Below are positions 1 through 9,028 of a DNA stretch of 64,000 bases, piece after piece. The notes beneath the pieces are model-generated. The model made no database searches and was not told the origin of the DNA. It saw nothing but the letters and a program-made list of their open reading frames with translations. The position numbers and the translations under genes are program-made. The DNA lies in assembly GCF_014850975.1 (NCBI RefSeq), contig NZ_JACXST010000002.1, forward strand, positions 1,488,001 through 1,552,000, read 5' to 3'. This DNA is from Methylomonas fluvii. Lineage in GTDB: Bacteria > Pseudomonadota > Gammaproteobacteria > Methylococcales > Methylomonadaceae. Position 1 is the first letter of the stretch, and the number at the start of each line of letters is the position of its first letter.

Positions 1-39
1 TCGTTACTTATTGTTAAATACTATTTAAAAATTGGTTAG

Positions 40-960
40 TTAATAGTTTTCCGACAACCTACCTATCTCTTCCCTGAGGCTAAACTTGGGCGTAAACTGC
101 CATTCTCGACAATTAAAGCTGATTTGTTCTGTAGTTTCTACGGCCGATGGCACAGCATAATCTATCCTCGAGTTTGAATTAAAACTAGATACCACTAAAG
201 CAGCCAATTCTTCCGCAGTATATGATTCTTCCGACCAAAGCTCGAAGCATCTTTGCATATACCCCGGCATTTGCAATAGCTCCGAGATCTCCAATATTGA
301 AATAATCACATCTTGCACGTGCGTAAAATGAAAACGTGTTTCGTTATCTAAAACCCGAACCAGCTTATTCTGTTTTGCCCTTTTCATGAATGTGGGCAAC
401 AATTTATTGACATGATCTCGCTTTCCGCCATACACATCGGATAACCTGCAAATAGCAAGAGGTATGTTAAAACTGTTAGAAAATGCTAGCAGCAATTGCT
501 CTGCAGCCTTTTTCGAAATAGCATAGATATGATCCACCGACACTTGGGATTCTTCTAAGCGGTCATAAAAAGATACTTCGCGAGTACTGAGATAGATAAG
601 CAACGGTACTTTCGCTCCAGTTCCTTGCGCAATATTGGATATGATTTCGACCAGATTTGTGGTGGCCAAAATAGTTGAACTCACACAATCCATTGGCCTT
701 GCCCTTGCCTCGCTGACCCTGGAAACACCAGCCGCATGAATTATGACATCGACATTCGCTAACAACGGCTCCAACTGGGCCTTATTTAACAAGTCGAGAT
801 TGACATACTCTATCCCCAACTCGGAGAATTCTTCAGCCGTTTCCGCATTAGGAAATGCGCGATCAACACCCAGGACCTTGTGCCCCAGCCCCGCCAAGCT
901 CAAAGCCAATTCGCTACCAACGAATCCAGCTATACCGGTTATAAAATATTTTACGGCCAT
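40..960 (-). CDS. NAD-dependent epimerase/dehydratase (SDR family)
   Basis: Extended short-chain dehydrogenase, 306 residues, of the kind that epimerises or dehydrates nucleotide sugars in the cytoplasm. The Rossmann motif GIAGFVG sits close to the N-terminus and the catalytic YxxxK pair is seen as YAISK. I start it at the ATG at 958-960; it overlaps the TAA of the upstream aminotransferase by one base (TAATG), so the two are translationally coupled. An earlier in-frame start would run 39 bases into the aminotransferase gene. It is the last gene of the 12-gene carbohydrate run inside the window, and the run may continue off the left edge. The substrate cannot be read. Together with the DegT enzyme it could make an amino sugar (inference). 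The region is AT-richer than the genes right of 5.2 kb. Confidence 0.8.
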   Translation of the reverse strand: MAVKYFITGIAGFVGSELALSLAGLGHKVLGVDRAFPNAETAEEFSELGIEYVNLDLLNKAQLEPLLANVDVIIHAAGVSRVSEARARPMDCVSSTILATTNLVEIISNIAQGTGAKVPLLIYLSTREVSFYDRLEESQVSVDHIYAISKKAAEQLLLAFSNSFNIPLAICRLSDVYGGKRDHVNKLLPTFMKRAKQNKLVRVLDNETRFHFTHVQDVIISILEISELLQMPGYMQRCFELWSEESYTAEELAALVVSSFNSNSRIDYAVPSAVETTEQISFNCREWQFTPKFSLREEIGRLSENY

Positions 961-2072
961 TAAAAAAACTCTCTGATCACAGAAATTACATAATCGCATT
1001 GCTCGTCGCTAAGAAATGGATGCATAGGCAAAGAAAGAACTTCTCGGGAAACGCTTTCTGTCATGGGTAAAGCATGTTTCTCTGACCAAATCTTGGAATT
1101 TTTATGTAAAGGCTTATCCCAATGCGTAAAACATTCAATACCCTTATTGAATAAGTGGGATCGCAATTTATCTCGGTTCACACACCGAATAGGATAGGAA
1201 CTGAATACGTCAAAGTAAGCATCATTTTGCGGAGGCCGAGGTAATTTCAAGGCCTCGCAATTGGATAATCTCGAATGGTAACGCAAAGCAATTGCTCGAC
1301 GCCTTTCCGTATCCTCATGGAAATACTTAAAGTTTACGTTTAATAACGCCGCCTGTAGATTATCCAATCGCGAATTAAATCCAAATTCCAGTAACTCTCG
1401 ACTTTCGCTTTGGCCGTGATTACGCATTCGCAACAATCGATCTGCCAAATTCGAATCATTGGTCGTTATAAACCCACCGTCTCCATAACAATGCAAATTC
1501 TTCATTGGATGTAAGCTAAATGCATTGATAACACCAAAATTACCCGCATACACCCCATCGACTTGCGCACCCATCGACTGCGCTGCATCCTCAATGACCG
1601 ATAAGTCGTGCTCTTCCGCGACCGCCAAAATGGAACGCATATCGCAACAACGACCATTCATATGCACAGGTATGATAGCCTTTGTAGAAGGACCTATCGC
1701 TTGCCTTAACAATTCGACAGACATATTAAAATCGTCAGCAATATCGACAAGAATAGGTTTGGCTCCAGAATGCACTATCGCCGAAATAGTCGCGACAAAC
1801 GTATGGGCTACTGTTATAACCTCATCTCCACGACCAATGTTTAATGCCTTCAATGCCAAAAACAATGCATCGGTACCGCTATTCACAGCAATTGCGTGGC
1901 GCACACCGAGTAGTTTTGTAACTGCAACCTCAAAATGCTTAACGTCTTCTCTTAAAATATAACTAGCACTCTCACCAACATTAACAAACGCCGCCAATAG
2001 CTCATTCTTACGTTTTTCAAACTCTTGTTTTAACCCCACATATGGAACCAAAAAAGAATTATGCTTATCCAA
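960..2072 (-). CDS. DegT/DnrJ/EryC1/StrS-family PLP aminotransferase
   Basis: Sugar aminotransferase family, 370 residues, normal length. It would transfer an amino group (usually from glutamate) to a keto-sugar nucleotide. Visible features are the PLP-contacting segment VIEDAAQSMGA and the Schiff-base lysine in FSLHPMKNL, followed by GDGGFITT. The start codon is TTG (plus-strand caa at 2070-2072); it is supported by an AGGAG Shine-Dalgarno on the minus strand at 2079-2083, six bases upstream, and by the lack of a closer ATG. It is co-directional with the B12-type radical SAM gene (34-base gap) and overlaps the downstream epimerase by one base. The product sugar is unknown; perosamine, quinovosamine or nonulosonate precursors are all possible for this family. 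Confidence 0.88.
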   Translation of the reverse strand: MDKHNSFLVPYVGLKQEFEKRKNELLAAFVNVGESASYILREDVKHFEVAVTKLLGVRHAIAVNSGTDALFLALKALNIGRGDEVITVAHTFVATISAIVHSGAKPILVDIADDFNMSVELLRQAIGPSTKAIIPVHMNGRCCDMRSILAVAEEHDLSVIEDAAQSMGAQVDGVYAGNFGVINAFSLHPMKNLHCYGDGGFITTNDSNLADRLLRMRNHGQSESRELLEFGFNSRLDNLQAALLNVNFKYFHEDTERRRAIALRYHSRLSNCEALKLPRPPQNDAYFDVFSSYPIRCVNRDKLRSHLFNKGIECFTHWDKPLHKNSKIWSEKHALPMTESVSREVLSLPMHPFLSDEQCDYVISVIREFF

Positions 2073-2106
2073 TGAATACTCCTATTTTTAATTTACAATA
2101 TTCCTA

Positions 2107-4020
2107 TTATAAAAATAAATTATTCCAGCACAATATTTTACTTGGCTTTACATCGCTATCACCCAAAAGATTAATTACATTTTCATACTCAATCCAAGGC
2201 AATACAACCAATACTTTATTATTTAAATCATTGACATTTTCTTGATCAATTATTTTCGTCATCTTCCCCAAAAACTTTCTACCCCTTCTAAATTCTCTTG
2301 TGTCATAAACGTCTTCCACTAAACTTTCATCTATATTAATATCCTCCAAGAATGTTGCTGCAAAACGATCAAGTGATGGCATAAAAATCGCCTTATCATT
2401 ATTTCGCATTATTGAATCAATTTCGTTTTGAAATTCCGTATAAACAACTTTCATATGAGGAATGTCTTTCGCTTTCAAATGCATTTTTTCAGCGCACTCT
2501 GGACACAGTATATTCATACCTTGAATCCCCACCGGCCCTTTTAAAATAGGTCCGTTTTTATCTTGTTCGAACGGAAATCGGAATGTCATATTTTGATGGC
2601 AACCACAACAAGGACAAGCCACCGTAATCTCCGACATCCATCGAGATATTATCTTGCCAGATATTATAGTTGCACATCTTTTTCTATGATTTTGATCATT
2701 TAATTCACGCAGATATATGTACCAATACTTATAATTATCGTCTGACATTTGCGTCATATTGACTTGACTGCTATAAAGATATCCGGAAATATTACACAAA
2801 CTGCGCATAAATATTTCCCTATCCTGGATTAAACCTTTTTCTACCGAAAAATTATATATCGGCGTACCCGCGTAGGGAATCACAGCAGACCAATCGCAAA
2901 AATACAATTCATTATCATCTTGAAACTGCAAACTTTCTCTTATGGTTTCTTCGGTTTCAACGGGATCACCAAATAAAAAATTCCCCTGAATACCAATTTT
3001 TGCTTCTCTAACTATCTTTACGGCATCGGAAATTATTTTCTTGGTAATCTTTTTCTTCATACTATCTAAAACGACATCGCTACCGCTTTCTATACCAAAC
3101 GAGATGTAATTGCAGCCAGTATCTCTCATCATTTGTAGCATAGGCAAATCAAGCTGATCCATTCTTAGCTGGCAGAACCATTTAATATGAATATTTCGTT
3201 CCTTTAATAAGCGACAAAACTCAACAACTCGAGCCTTATTGGCCGAAAACAATTCATCATATATGGAAAAACCATTGATACCGTAGATTTTAATATAGTC
3301 TTCAATCTGATCAACGACCCTAACAATATCCCGTTTTTTATACGTCCCCATGCCAGCATGATGACAAAAGGTGCACTTAAACGGACATGATCGACTAGCG
3401 GAAATGGGGAAGGAACGCCCAACATCAAGGCGAGTTAAATGATAAGAATACTGTCCATGCTCACCTTGAAGTTGAATATGATCTCTGATTCCAAAAGAAT
3501 CCAAATCGGGTAACGGCAATTCGTCTAAGTCTTTTGGCGACTCCCCGTCACCTGTATATTTAGGCAGAGCGCCCTCCCAACACCAGATACCAGCAATTTT
3601 GCTCGCATCCTCACCTTTTTCTAGCGTAGCCAGCAACCTAGAAAATATAAACTCGCCCTCCCCGACAACCGCAAAGTCTGGACGAAGAGTATTCATCATC
3701 AATTCTCCTTCTACGGATGTTATCCCGCCCCCTAATACAATTGGAATTTGTGGATTAATTCGCCGTATTTCTTGCATTAATCTATCTATTTCATTAAAAG
3801 CTACTGTTAGACCGCTTATGCCTATTACGTCAATATTATGGCTATCAAGTGTATTCTTTATAGCACAAGCCCTTTCTTCCGTAGGCATATGGTTTAAATT
3901 TAAACCAACAACGGAATGACCCTGGGTCTTAATATACGCAGAAATACAGGCAAGCCCGAGTGGAAAATAAGAAGCGTTTGCTTGCGGATAATAACTTGGC
4001 GATATTAATAGGGTTTTCAT
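2107..4020 (-). CDS. B12-binding-domain radical SAM protein with C-terminal zinc-ribbon-like region
   Basis: Radical SAM enzyme, 637 residues. The N-terminal 140 or so residues look like a cobalamin-binding Rossmann domain (VIGISGLT, IPIVLGGG, DFAVVGEGE) but lack the DxHxxG motif of base-off B12 enzymes. The iron-sulphur cluster motif CxxxCxxC is at Cys212, Cys216 and Cys219, followed by a TIM-barrel-like core up to about residue 400. A cysteine-rich segment (Cys469, 471, 472, 474 with Cys506 and Cys509) looks like a zinc ribbon, which is unusual for this class. Family members methylate or rearrange unreactive carbons. It sits 12 bases after the glycosyltransferase gene in the carbohydrate run. 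The DNA is strikingly AT-rich compared with 5.2-19.6 kb, a sign of separate origin. The substrate is unknown. Confidence 0.8.
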   Translation of the reverse strand: MKTLLISPSYYPQANASYFPLGLACISAYIKTQGHSVVGLNLNHMPTEERACAIKNTLDSHNIDVIGISGLTVAFNEIDRLMQEIRRINPQIPIVLGGGITSVEGELMMNTLRPDFAVVGEGEFIFSRLLATLEKGEDASKIAGIWCWEGALPKYTGDGESPKDLDELPLPDLDSFGIRDHIQLQGEHGQYSYHLTRLDVGRSFPISASRSCPFKCTFCHHAGMGTYKKRDIVRVVDQIEDYIKIYGINGFSIYDELFSANKARVVEFCRLLKERNIHIKWFCQLRMDQLDLPMLQMMRDTGCNYISFGIESGSDVVLDSMKKKITKKIISDAVKIVREAKIGIQGNFLFGDPVETEETIRESLQFQDDNELYFCDWSAVIPYAGTPIYNFSVEKGLIQDREIFMRSLCNISGYLYSSQVNMTQMSDDNYKYWYIYLRELNDQNHRKRCATIISGKIISRWMSEITVACPCCGCHQNMTFRFPFEQDKNGPILKGPVGIQGMNILCPECAEKMHLKAKDIPHMKVVYTEFQNEIDSIMRNNDKAIFMPSLDRFAATFLEDINIDESLVEDVYDTREFRRGRKFLGKMTKIIDQENVNDLNNKVLVVLPWIEYENVINLLGDSDVKPSKILCWNNLFL

Positions 4021-4032
4021 TAAACTAAACCT

Positions 4033-5199
4033 TTAGACCATTGCAAGATCGTTTATAATTTTATTGGCACGACTTAACCAAGTGTGCTCGGAACGTATAA
4101 TTTTTCCGACCTCAGAAATCACATTTTTTCTTGCAAAATTATTGTTGATAATCCTGGAATATACCTCGTCAAAGGTATCATTTCGAAATGCATAATAATG
4201 TTTACCGTTTTCGAAATGATTGTGCAATCCGCGGTCATATTTCTTGGTTATTATTTCTTTATTTTTTTTTACATCACAATTGTCATACCACAATAACAAT
4301 CCACCTGACGCCAAGCAATCTATAGACCTAAAATGAAAACTGAGGCCATCGTGTAGATTTATCAAAGACTTCTGATGAAGCGTATTTATTTCATTCGCGC
4401 ACTCAACAAAATACCGATAAAACTTTCCGTAAGCATCCCATAGCTTCCAGTTTTGGGAGCCATAAATAGCAATAGAGTCGGTTTTTTTTAACGCAAAGCT
4501 CAATAATTCGGTACGATTTCTTAGGCGCTTGGTTCTTTCCAATAAGTCATAGTAAACGCTATCAGACAACTCTACTTTTTTTGCAACAACTTCCTGGACA
4601 ATATCGTCGACAATATTCCTTAAATCTCCATGCGTTTTTGCCCGATGTTTGGTTCTATCCAAACATGCCGCATACCGACTCAATAAATCGCCGAATACCA
4701 AATTGGTATTTTCAACGACTTTCCTATTCAACTCTTCTTGACTCCAGGGCAACGGAATATGTCCGACAAAATTGAACTCAACTTCGACATCAGCAAACCG
4801 ACTGAAAGGCTTAAACGTATCTGTACAGGTTCCTGGTGGCAACCAATCCTGTAAGCCGCCTGTCGCGTAATTGCAATCCCAACCAGGATCAAAAAAATAG
4901 GTAATGTCGCTACCCTTTATCTGTGCCTCAGTCCGACCTTGAAAATCCACGATCCAGGTTATATGCGGGATTTTGTATTCATGTAGTACCGGTATGTCAT
5001 CTTTCACCCGGTTCATTTCGAATACAGCGTCCGGCCGTCGTTCGCGCAACCACTCGTCCATCTGGGACTCATTCAACTGTTGACATTGTCCGCTGACTTC
5101 TATGCCCAATTGGCTGAACGCATCGCGTAAAAAGCCAAAAATCCGACGATAGAATGCGGTATTTTGCGGCAAAAAAATTGAGAGATGCCTTACTTTCAC
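4033..5199 (-). CDS. Glycosyltransferase-like protein (GT-B, CgeB-like)
   Basis: 388 residues, resembling the CgeB-type or group-1-like glycosyltransferases. It has an N-terminal Rossmann-like half (HLSIFLPQN, RPDAVFEMNR, PHITWIVDF) and a C-terminal half with the donor-domain-like stretch FRSIDCLASGGLLLW. The WIVDF segment matches positions in both halves of the large upstream protein (WWQDLMP and WIQDMLP), so all three units seem related. The start is GTG at 5197-5199; it overlaps the TGA of the upstream gene by four bases (GTGA). The 5-prime part is of average GC but the 3-prime half is AT-rich, so the composition break at the left of the window may fall within this gene. No signal peptide is seen; a cytoplasmic transferase is expected. 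Donor and acceptor are unknown. Confidence 0.7.
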   Translation of the reverse strand: MKVRHLSIFLPQNTAFYRRIFGFLRDAFSQLGIEVSGQCQQLNESQMDEWLRERRPDAVFEMNRVKDDIPVLHEYKIPHITWIVDFQGRTEAQIKGSDITYFFDPGWDCNYATGGLQDWLPPGTCTDTFKPFSRFADVEVEFNFVGHIPLPWSQEELNRKVVENTNLVFGDLLSRYAACLDRTKHRAKTHGDLRNIVDDIVQEVVAKKVELSDSVYYDLLERTKRLRNRTELLSFALKKTDSIAIYGSQNWKLWDAYGKFYRYFVECANEINTLHQKSLINLHDGLSFHFRSIDCLASGGLLLWYDNCDVKKNKEIITKKYDRGLHNHFENGKHYYAFRNDTFDEVYSRIINNNFARKNVISEVGKIIRSEHTWLSRANKIINDLAMV

Positions 5200-8100
5200 G
5201 CAGTCACCTTTTTATCCAGTCGAGTAATGACCGACATTAATATGCGACCGGCAATAGCTTGATAAGACAATTTGGCTTGTAGCGCCAGCAAGCCCTTGGC
5301 GGCAAATTTCGCCCGCTCAGCGGGATTATTCAGGAAATACGCGATTTTGACGAGGAAGTCGGCTTCGTCATCATAAAGCACCACTTCTTCTTCACTAAAA
5401 AAGTCGGCGAGCGGCGAACCATCGTATACCATACGCCGCGACAACATGAACGAACCGCTGGCCATGATTTCCAATGCCCGCATATGCAAGGTCACGCCCG
5501 GGTTACTGTTGAGGCAGATCTTGGCTTTGCTCATGATCTTATTAAGCGACTTACCGTTGTCGGCCACACCCTTGGCAAATCGGCGATAAGCCGGATAATG
5601 TTGCCAATTTTTGCCGTATACGTGGATTTCCAGCTCTGGGCATGAGCTTGCCAGTAGTTGAATCGGCCAAGTCTTCATCCGGTTCAAATAATCAAAGTGC
5701 AGACGGTTACCTTTGGTACACAGCAATACCTCAATCACTCGGTCGCTCACTGCCAAGCCATGACCGGCATAGAGATTGCGAAATTCGTCAGCGGTTTCGC
5801 CCAGATGGAACGTGCAGAACTCTTCAAATTCAGTCATCGTCATCAATGCACAGTGGCGTTCGAGCACGGCGTACAACTCGCGCAACTGTGCCAAATTCAG
5901 TGCACCGCTTCGAAGCATAGCGTCTTCTTGCTCAAGCAAGCTCATATCCAAAGTAGGGTCGCGTAGGGGTTGTAAAGTTTTGCCTGGCGCCTCCAAATGA
6001 CTGACCAGCAACACGTCGCAATCGACGGTCTCTTCCTGCAGCGGATAATATTGGCTGTCATTGAACCCCAAAGGTAAAAACTGTAGCGGGTAATCACGGT
6101 ACAAGGGCAGCGTGTTGAAACTTAGCCAGCGCCGCGCAAACACAAAATTCAAATCGCACGGACCAGGCGCCATTTCATTGAAGCGAATGTTCGGCAACAT
6201 ATCCTGAATCCAATTTACAAAAGGCACAGACTCGGGGATACCTTCAAATTCATGCCGAAAATGGTCTATGGTTAAAATCAAGTCCGGTTTGAAGCGGTTA
6301 ATCTCGTCAATCAGATGCTCGATGTTGGTTAGATAATAATTTTCAGTTTCGCTACACAGTAGCGTCGTCGCACCCAATCTTTGAAAACCGTCCAACCAGT
6401 CGCGCATGCAGTATTTCAAAAAGCTGGAAAAGCGCGAAATAAAACCCATTACCCGCAAATCGCCGGCTTTCTCCGCGCTGAATTTTTGCCGCCACTGTTC
6501 AATACTGATGCTCTGATAGTAGTCAGCGACTTGCCGCAAATTAGCGGCATGCCGTTCGGCACGGGCCTGCTTTGCCTCGACCGACAGCTGATAAACCCGC
6601 TCTGAGCTGATAGCGGCGTCGGTGTCAGGATTGAACAGTATGTCCGGCAGCGCTGCTTCGAACTTCGAAAATTCGGCGACTAAATCAGCCTCCGCTGCGA
6701 GGTCGGAAAAAATACGCAGACGGCCGGCCGCCAGCAGCGGCTGAAGGTCATGCAACAGCAAATTTAACAACCATACGGCCGGCTTGGATTCAATCAAATA
6801 CACCGGCACCTCAAATTCGGCCATTTCCGGGATCGGCGACTCGGTGGCGCGGAACGCCGCCAACAATTCGTAACCGGCACCCAAACCGACCAGCGCATAA
6901 CAGCAGGTATTTTCCCGGGTCAGCGTTTGCGCATTTTCGGCAATCAAGCGTCTGTGTTCGAGCAAGGCGATGTTATCCAGACGATAGACTTGTCCGCCAG
7001 CCTGCGCTACCGATACCTGCCAATATTCACCGCGTATAGCCTGATCAACGAAGATCGTAATAGGCTGCTGCGACCAAGCTGCCGACAGGGCCTCGTGCAA
7101 AGCCGGGCGATGCTGGGCCAGGCAGGCCAGATTGGTTTGCAACTGTGCCAAAAAAGTTTGCGAACCTAATTCCGCGCTGGCAAGCAAATGCAACTTATCG
7201 CCGAACAGTTCCGGCAACAGGGCGACAGGCTCCGGTGCAGGAGGGGCAGCCACTTTAGCGAACAAACGCAAGTCGCTCAACTCGATCAAGCGCTCCGCAG
7301 CGGCCCGATAGGTAAATTGCGCCGCTAAACCCTCCGGTGCCTTGGCCGGTTGCAAGCGCTTATGCAGAATGTTCCGCAACTGATCGGCCGTCTTGAAGAA
7401 CAAGCAGTAGTCGTCCCAATACGGCGGTTCGGCTACATCCCGGCAATCGTAAACCACAGGGATACAGCCGCAGGCGGCCGCTTCAGCCAACCTTTGCGAA
7501 TTGATTTCGAACGGATGGCAAACCAGGGCATAACGAGCGGAACGGTAAACTTCCGCCACCGCGTCGCCGTGCGGCAATTCGCCTCGATAAAACGGTGCTA
7601 CCGCGGCATCTTGGTCCCAGTAGCGTCCGTAAACCTCCACAGGCAGACCGGGGTCGGCGCATAGCCACTTCACCGAATAATCGCGGATCACATAATGCAG
7701 TAATTTCCAGAACACAAATTCATAACTTAGCCCGTTGGCCTCGGCAATTTTCTGCACACTCGCTTCGTCAAAGCAAGCACCGGATTCCATCGCCGAAATC
7801 AAGCTATCCAGAGCCTGCCGATGTTGGCTATATTCGATATTGATCACCGGCAGATAGGAACTGCCGATGAACACAATCTTGTCGGCTCGCGCCTGATTGT
7901 TACCGGCATGAAACACCACATCGTCTATCACAAAATGTAAGCGTTGCACCGAGGCAGCCTGGCGTTGCTCTAGATAACGATCAAACAACGGCGAAATCGA
8001 GAAATTGAAATCCCTGGCCCGCCATTTCAGCGGCTGCGAATCCTTCAATTGCGGCATCAAATCCTGCCACCAGACAATATTGACAATATCGTCGTGCATG

Positions 8101-9014
8101 AAACTGTTGTTCAAACTATTGACATACAAGCAGGCATGCGGATCGAAATCGATATACTGTTCCAGCATATCGACCATATTGCTGCCTTCCATGTCGTTAT
8201 CCTGAATGTAAAACAGCACCTCCCAACCCAGAGCGGCAAAGGCCTTGGCTAAGCCTTGCGAGCTATATTGCATAACGGTGGTCAAACGACTCGTCGGAAT
8301 AAATATCCGCGGCGGCCGATTGCCGACCCTGCGCGGTGGCAAGGCTTTGGCTTTGTTCAGCAATTGTTGGATTAGCCACATACGCTTGCGCTTGATCGAT
8401 TCACCGGCTGTGGCAATATCCTGCCCGATAGCTGCCTTAACCTCCTCTTCCAAGCCGTCAGGAATATCGATATTTTCCGGAATACGCAAACGGGAGCGGA
8501 TGAAAAATTCCTCGTAATCCGGCAATTCCAGATGTATCAGGTTCGGCAAATCCGATGCGGGTAACTCGCCCCGGTAATAGCAAACCTGCAAACCGTCTAT
8601 GGTCGGATGTCCACAGGAAATTCGATTGGCCTGCTTGGCCACGTTTAACGCCTGCAGCGGATCGATAAAATAGGTATCGAAATGCACATAATCCGGCACG
8701 CGATACTGACTGCGGTACTGCATCACTTCGTCAATGACATCGCCGGGCATGTCGTTGAAATGTACGGCGCCGTCTTGAGAAATGGCGATCAGTTGCGGTA
8801 TCGGTAATTGGTTGTGCGAAAAAAACTCGACAAACTTGTCGGCAGGAACCTGAATAAAATTCGGTAACACAATATCGGTCAACAGCCCGTCGTAATAGCA
8901 ATATTGCCGGCGCACACGGCCGGATTCATCGACGATGCTCTGTTGCTTGGACGCCTCCATGTAGGCATCCTCGATATTCAGAAAAAATACGTCCTTAACC
9001 GCCGAATTCATCAT
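5196..9014 (-). CDS. Very large multidomain glycosyltransferase-like protein with two GT-B units
   Basis: 1272 residues from the ATG at 9012-9014. A longer GTG start at 9071 would overlap the preceding gene by 43 bases and has no visible ribosome site. Residues 38-79 and 143-184 are a diverged internal duplication (each with CYY, then LPN, then EFF or VEFF and a short IP end). A first GT-B-like unit spans about 235-600, with WWQDLMP and a donor-type stretch RLAEAAACGCIPVVYD. A middle part (about 690-800, YALVGLGAGYELLAAF) resembles the Rossmann-like region of Maf/DUF115 proteins, a weak call. A second GT-B unit runs to the end, with WIQDMLP and MRALEIMASGSFMLS. It probably adds two sugars in sequence, to a glycan or to protein. 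The stop overlaps the next gene by four bases. Confidence 0.72.
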   Translation of the reverse strand: MMNSAVKDVFFLNIEDAYMEASKQQSIVDESGRVRRQYCYYDGLLTDIVLPNFIQVPADKFVEFFSHNQLPIPQLIAISQDGAVHFNDMPGDVIDEVMQYRSQYRVPDYVHFDTYFIDPLQALNVAKQANRISCGHPTIDGLQVCYYRGELPASDLPNLIHLELPDYEEFFIRSRLRIPENIDIPDGLEEEVKAAIGQDIATAGESIKRKRMWLIQQLLNKAKALPPRRVGNRPPRIFIPTSRLTTVMQYSSQGLAKAFAALGWEVLFYIQDNDMEGSNMVDMLEQYIDFDPHACLYVNSLNNSFMHDDIVNIVWWQDLMPQLKDSQPLKWRARDFNFSISPLFDRYLEQRQAASVQRLHFVIDDVVFHAGNNQARADKIVFIGSSYLPVINIEYSQHRQALDSLISAMESGACFDEASVQKIAEANGLSYEFVFWKLLHYVIRDYSVKWLCADPGLPVEVYGRYWDQDAAVAPFYRGELPHGDAVAEVYRSARYALVCHPFEINSQRLAEAAACGCIPVVYDCRDVAEPPYWDDYCLFFKTADQLRNILHKRLQPAKAPEGLAAQFTYRAAAERLIELSDLRLFAKVAAPPAPEPVALLPELFGDKLHLLASAELGSQTFLAQLQTNLACLAQHRPALHEALSAAWSQQPITIFVDQAIRGEYWQVSVAQAGGQVYRLDNIALLEHRRLIAENAQTLTRENTCCYALVGLGAGYELLAAFRATESPIPEMAEFEVPVYLIESKPAVWLLNLLLHDLQPLLAAGRLRIFSDLAAEADLVAEFSKFEAALPDILFNPDTDAAISSERVYQLSVEAKQARAERHAANLRQVADYYQSISIEQWRQKFSAEKAGDLRVMGFISRFSSFLKYCMRDWLDGFQRLGATTLLCSETENYYLTNIEHLIDEINRFKPDLILTIDHFRHEFEGIPESVPFVNWIQDMLPNIRFNEMAPGPCDLNFVFARRWLSFNTLPLYRDYPLQFLPLGFNDSQYYPLQEETVDCDVLLVSHLEAPGKTLQPLRDPTLDMSLLEQEDAMLRSGALNLAQLRELYAVLERHCALMTMTEFEEFCTFHLGETADEFRNLYAGHGLAVSDRVIEVLLCTKGNRLHFDYLNRMKTWPIQLLASSCPELEIHVYGKNWQHYPAYRRFAKGVADNGKSLNKIMSKAKICLNSNPGVTLHMRALEIMASGSFMLSRRMVYDGSPLADFFSEEEVVLYDDEADFLVKIAYFLNNPAERAKFAAKGLLALQAKLSYQAIAGRILMSVITRLDKKVTA

Positions 9015-9028
9015 GCGTTCCAGCGCAG

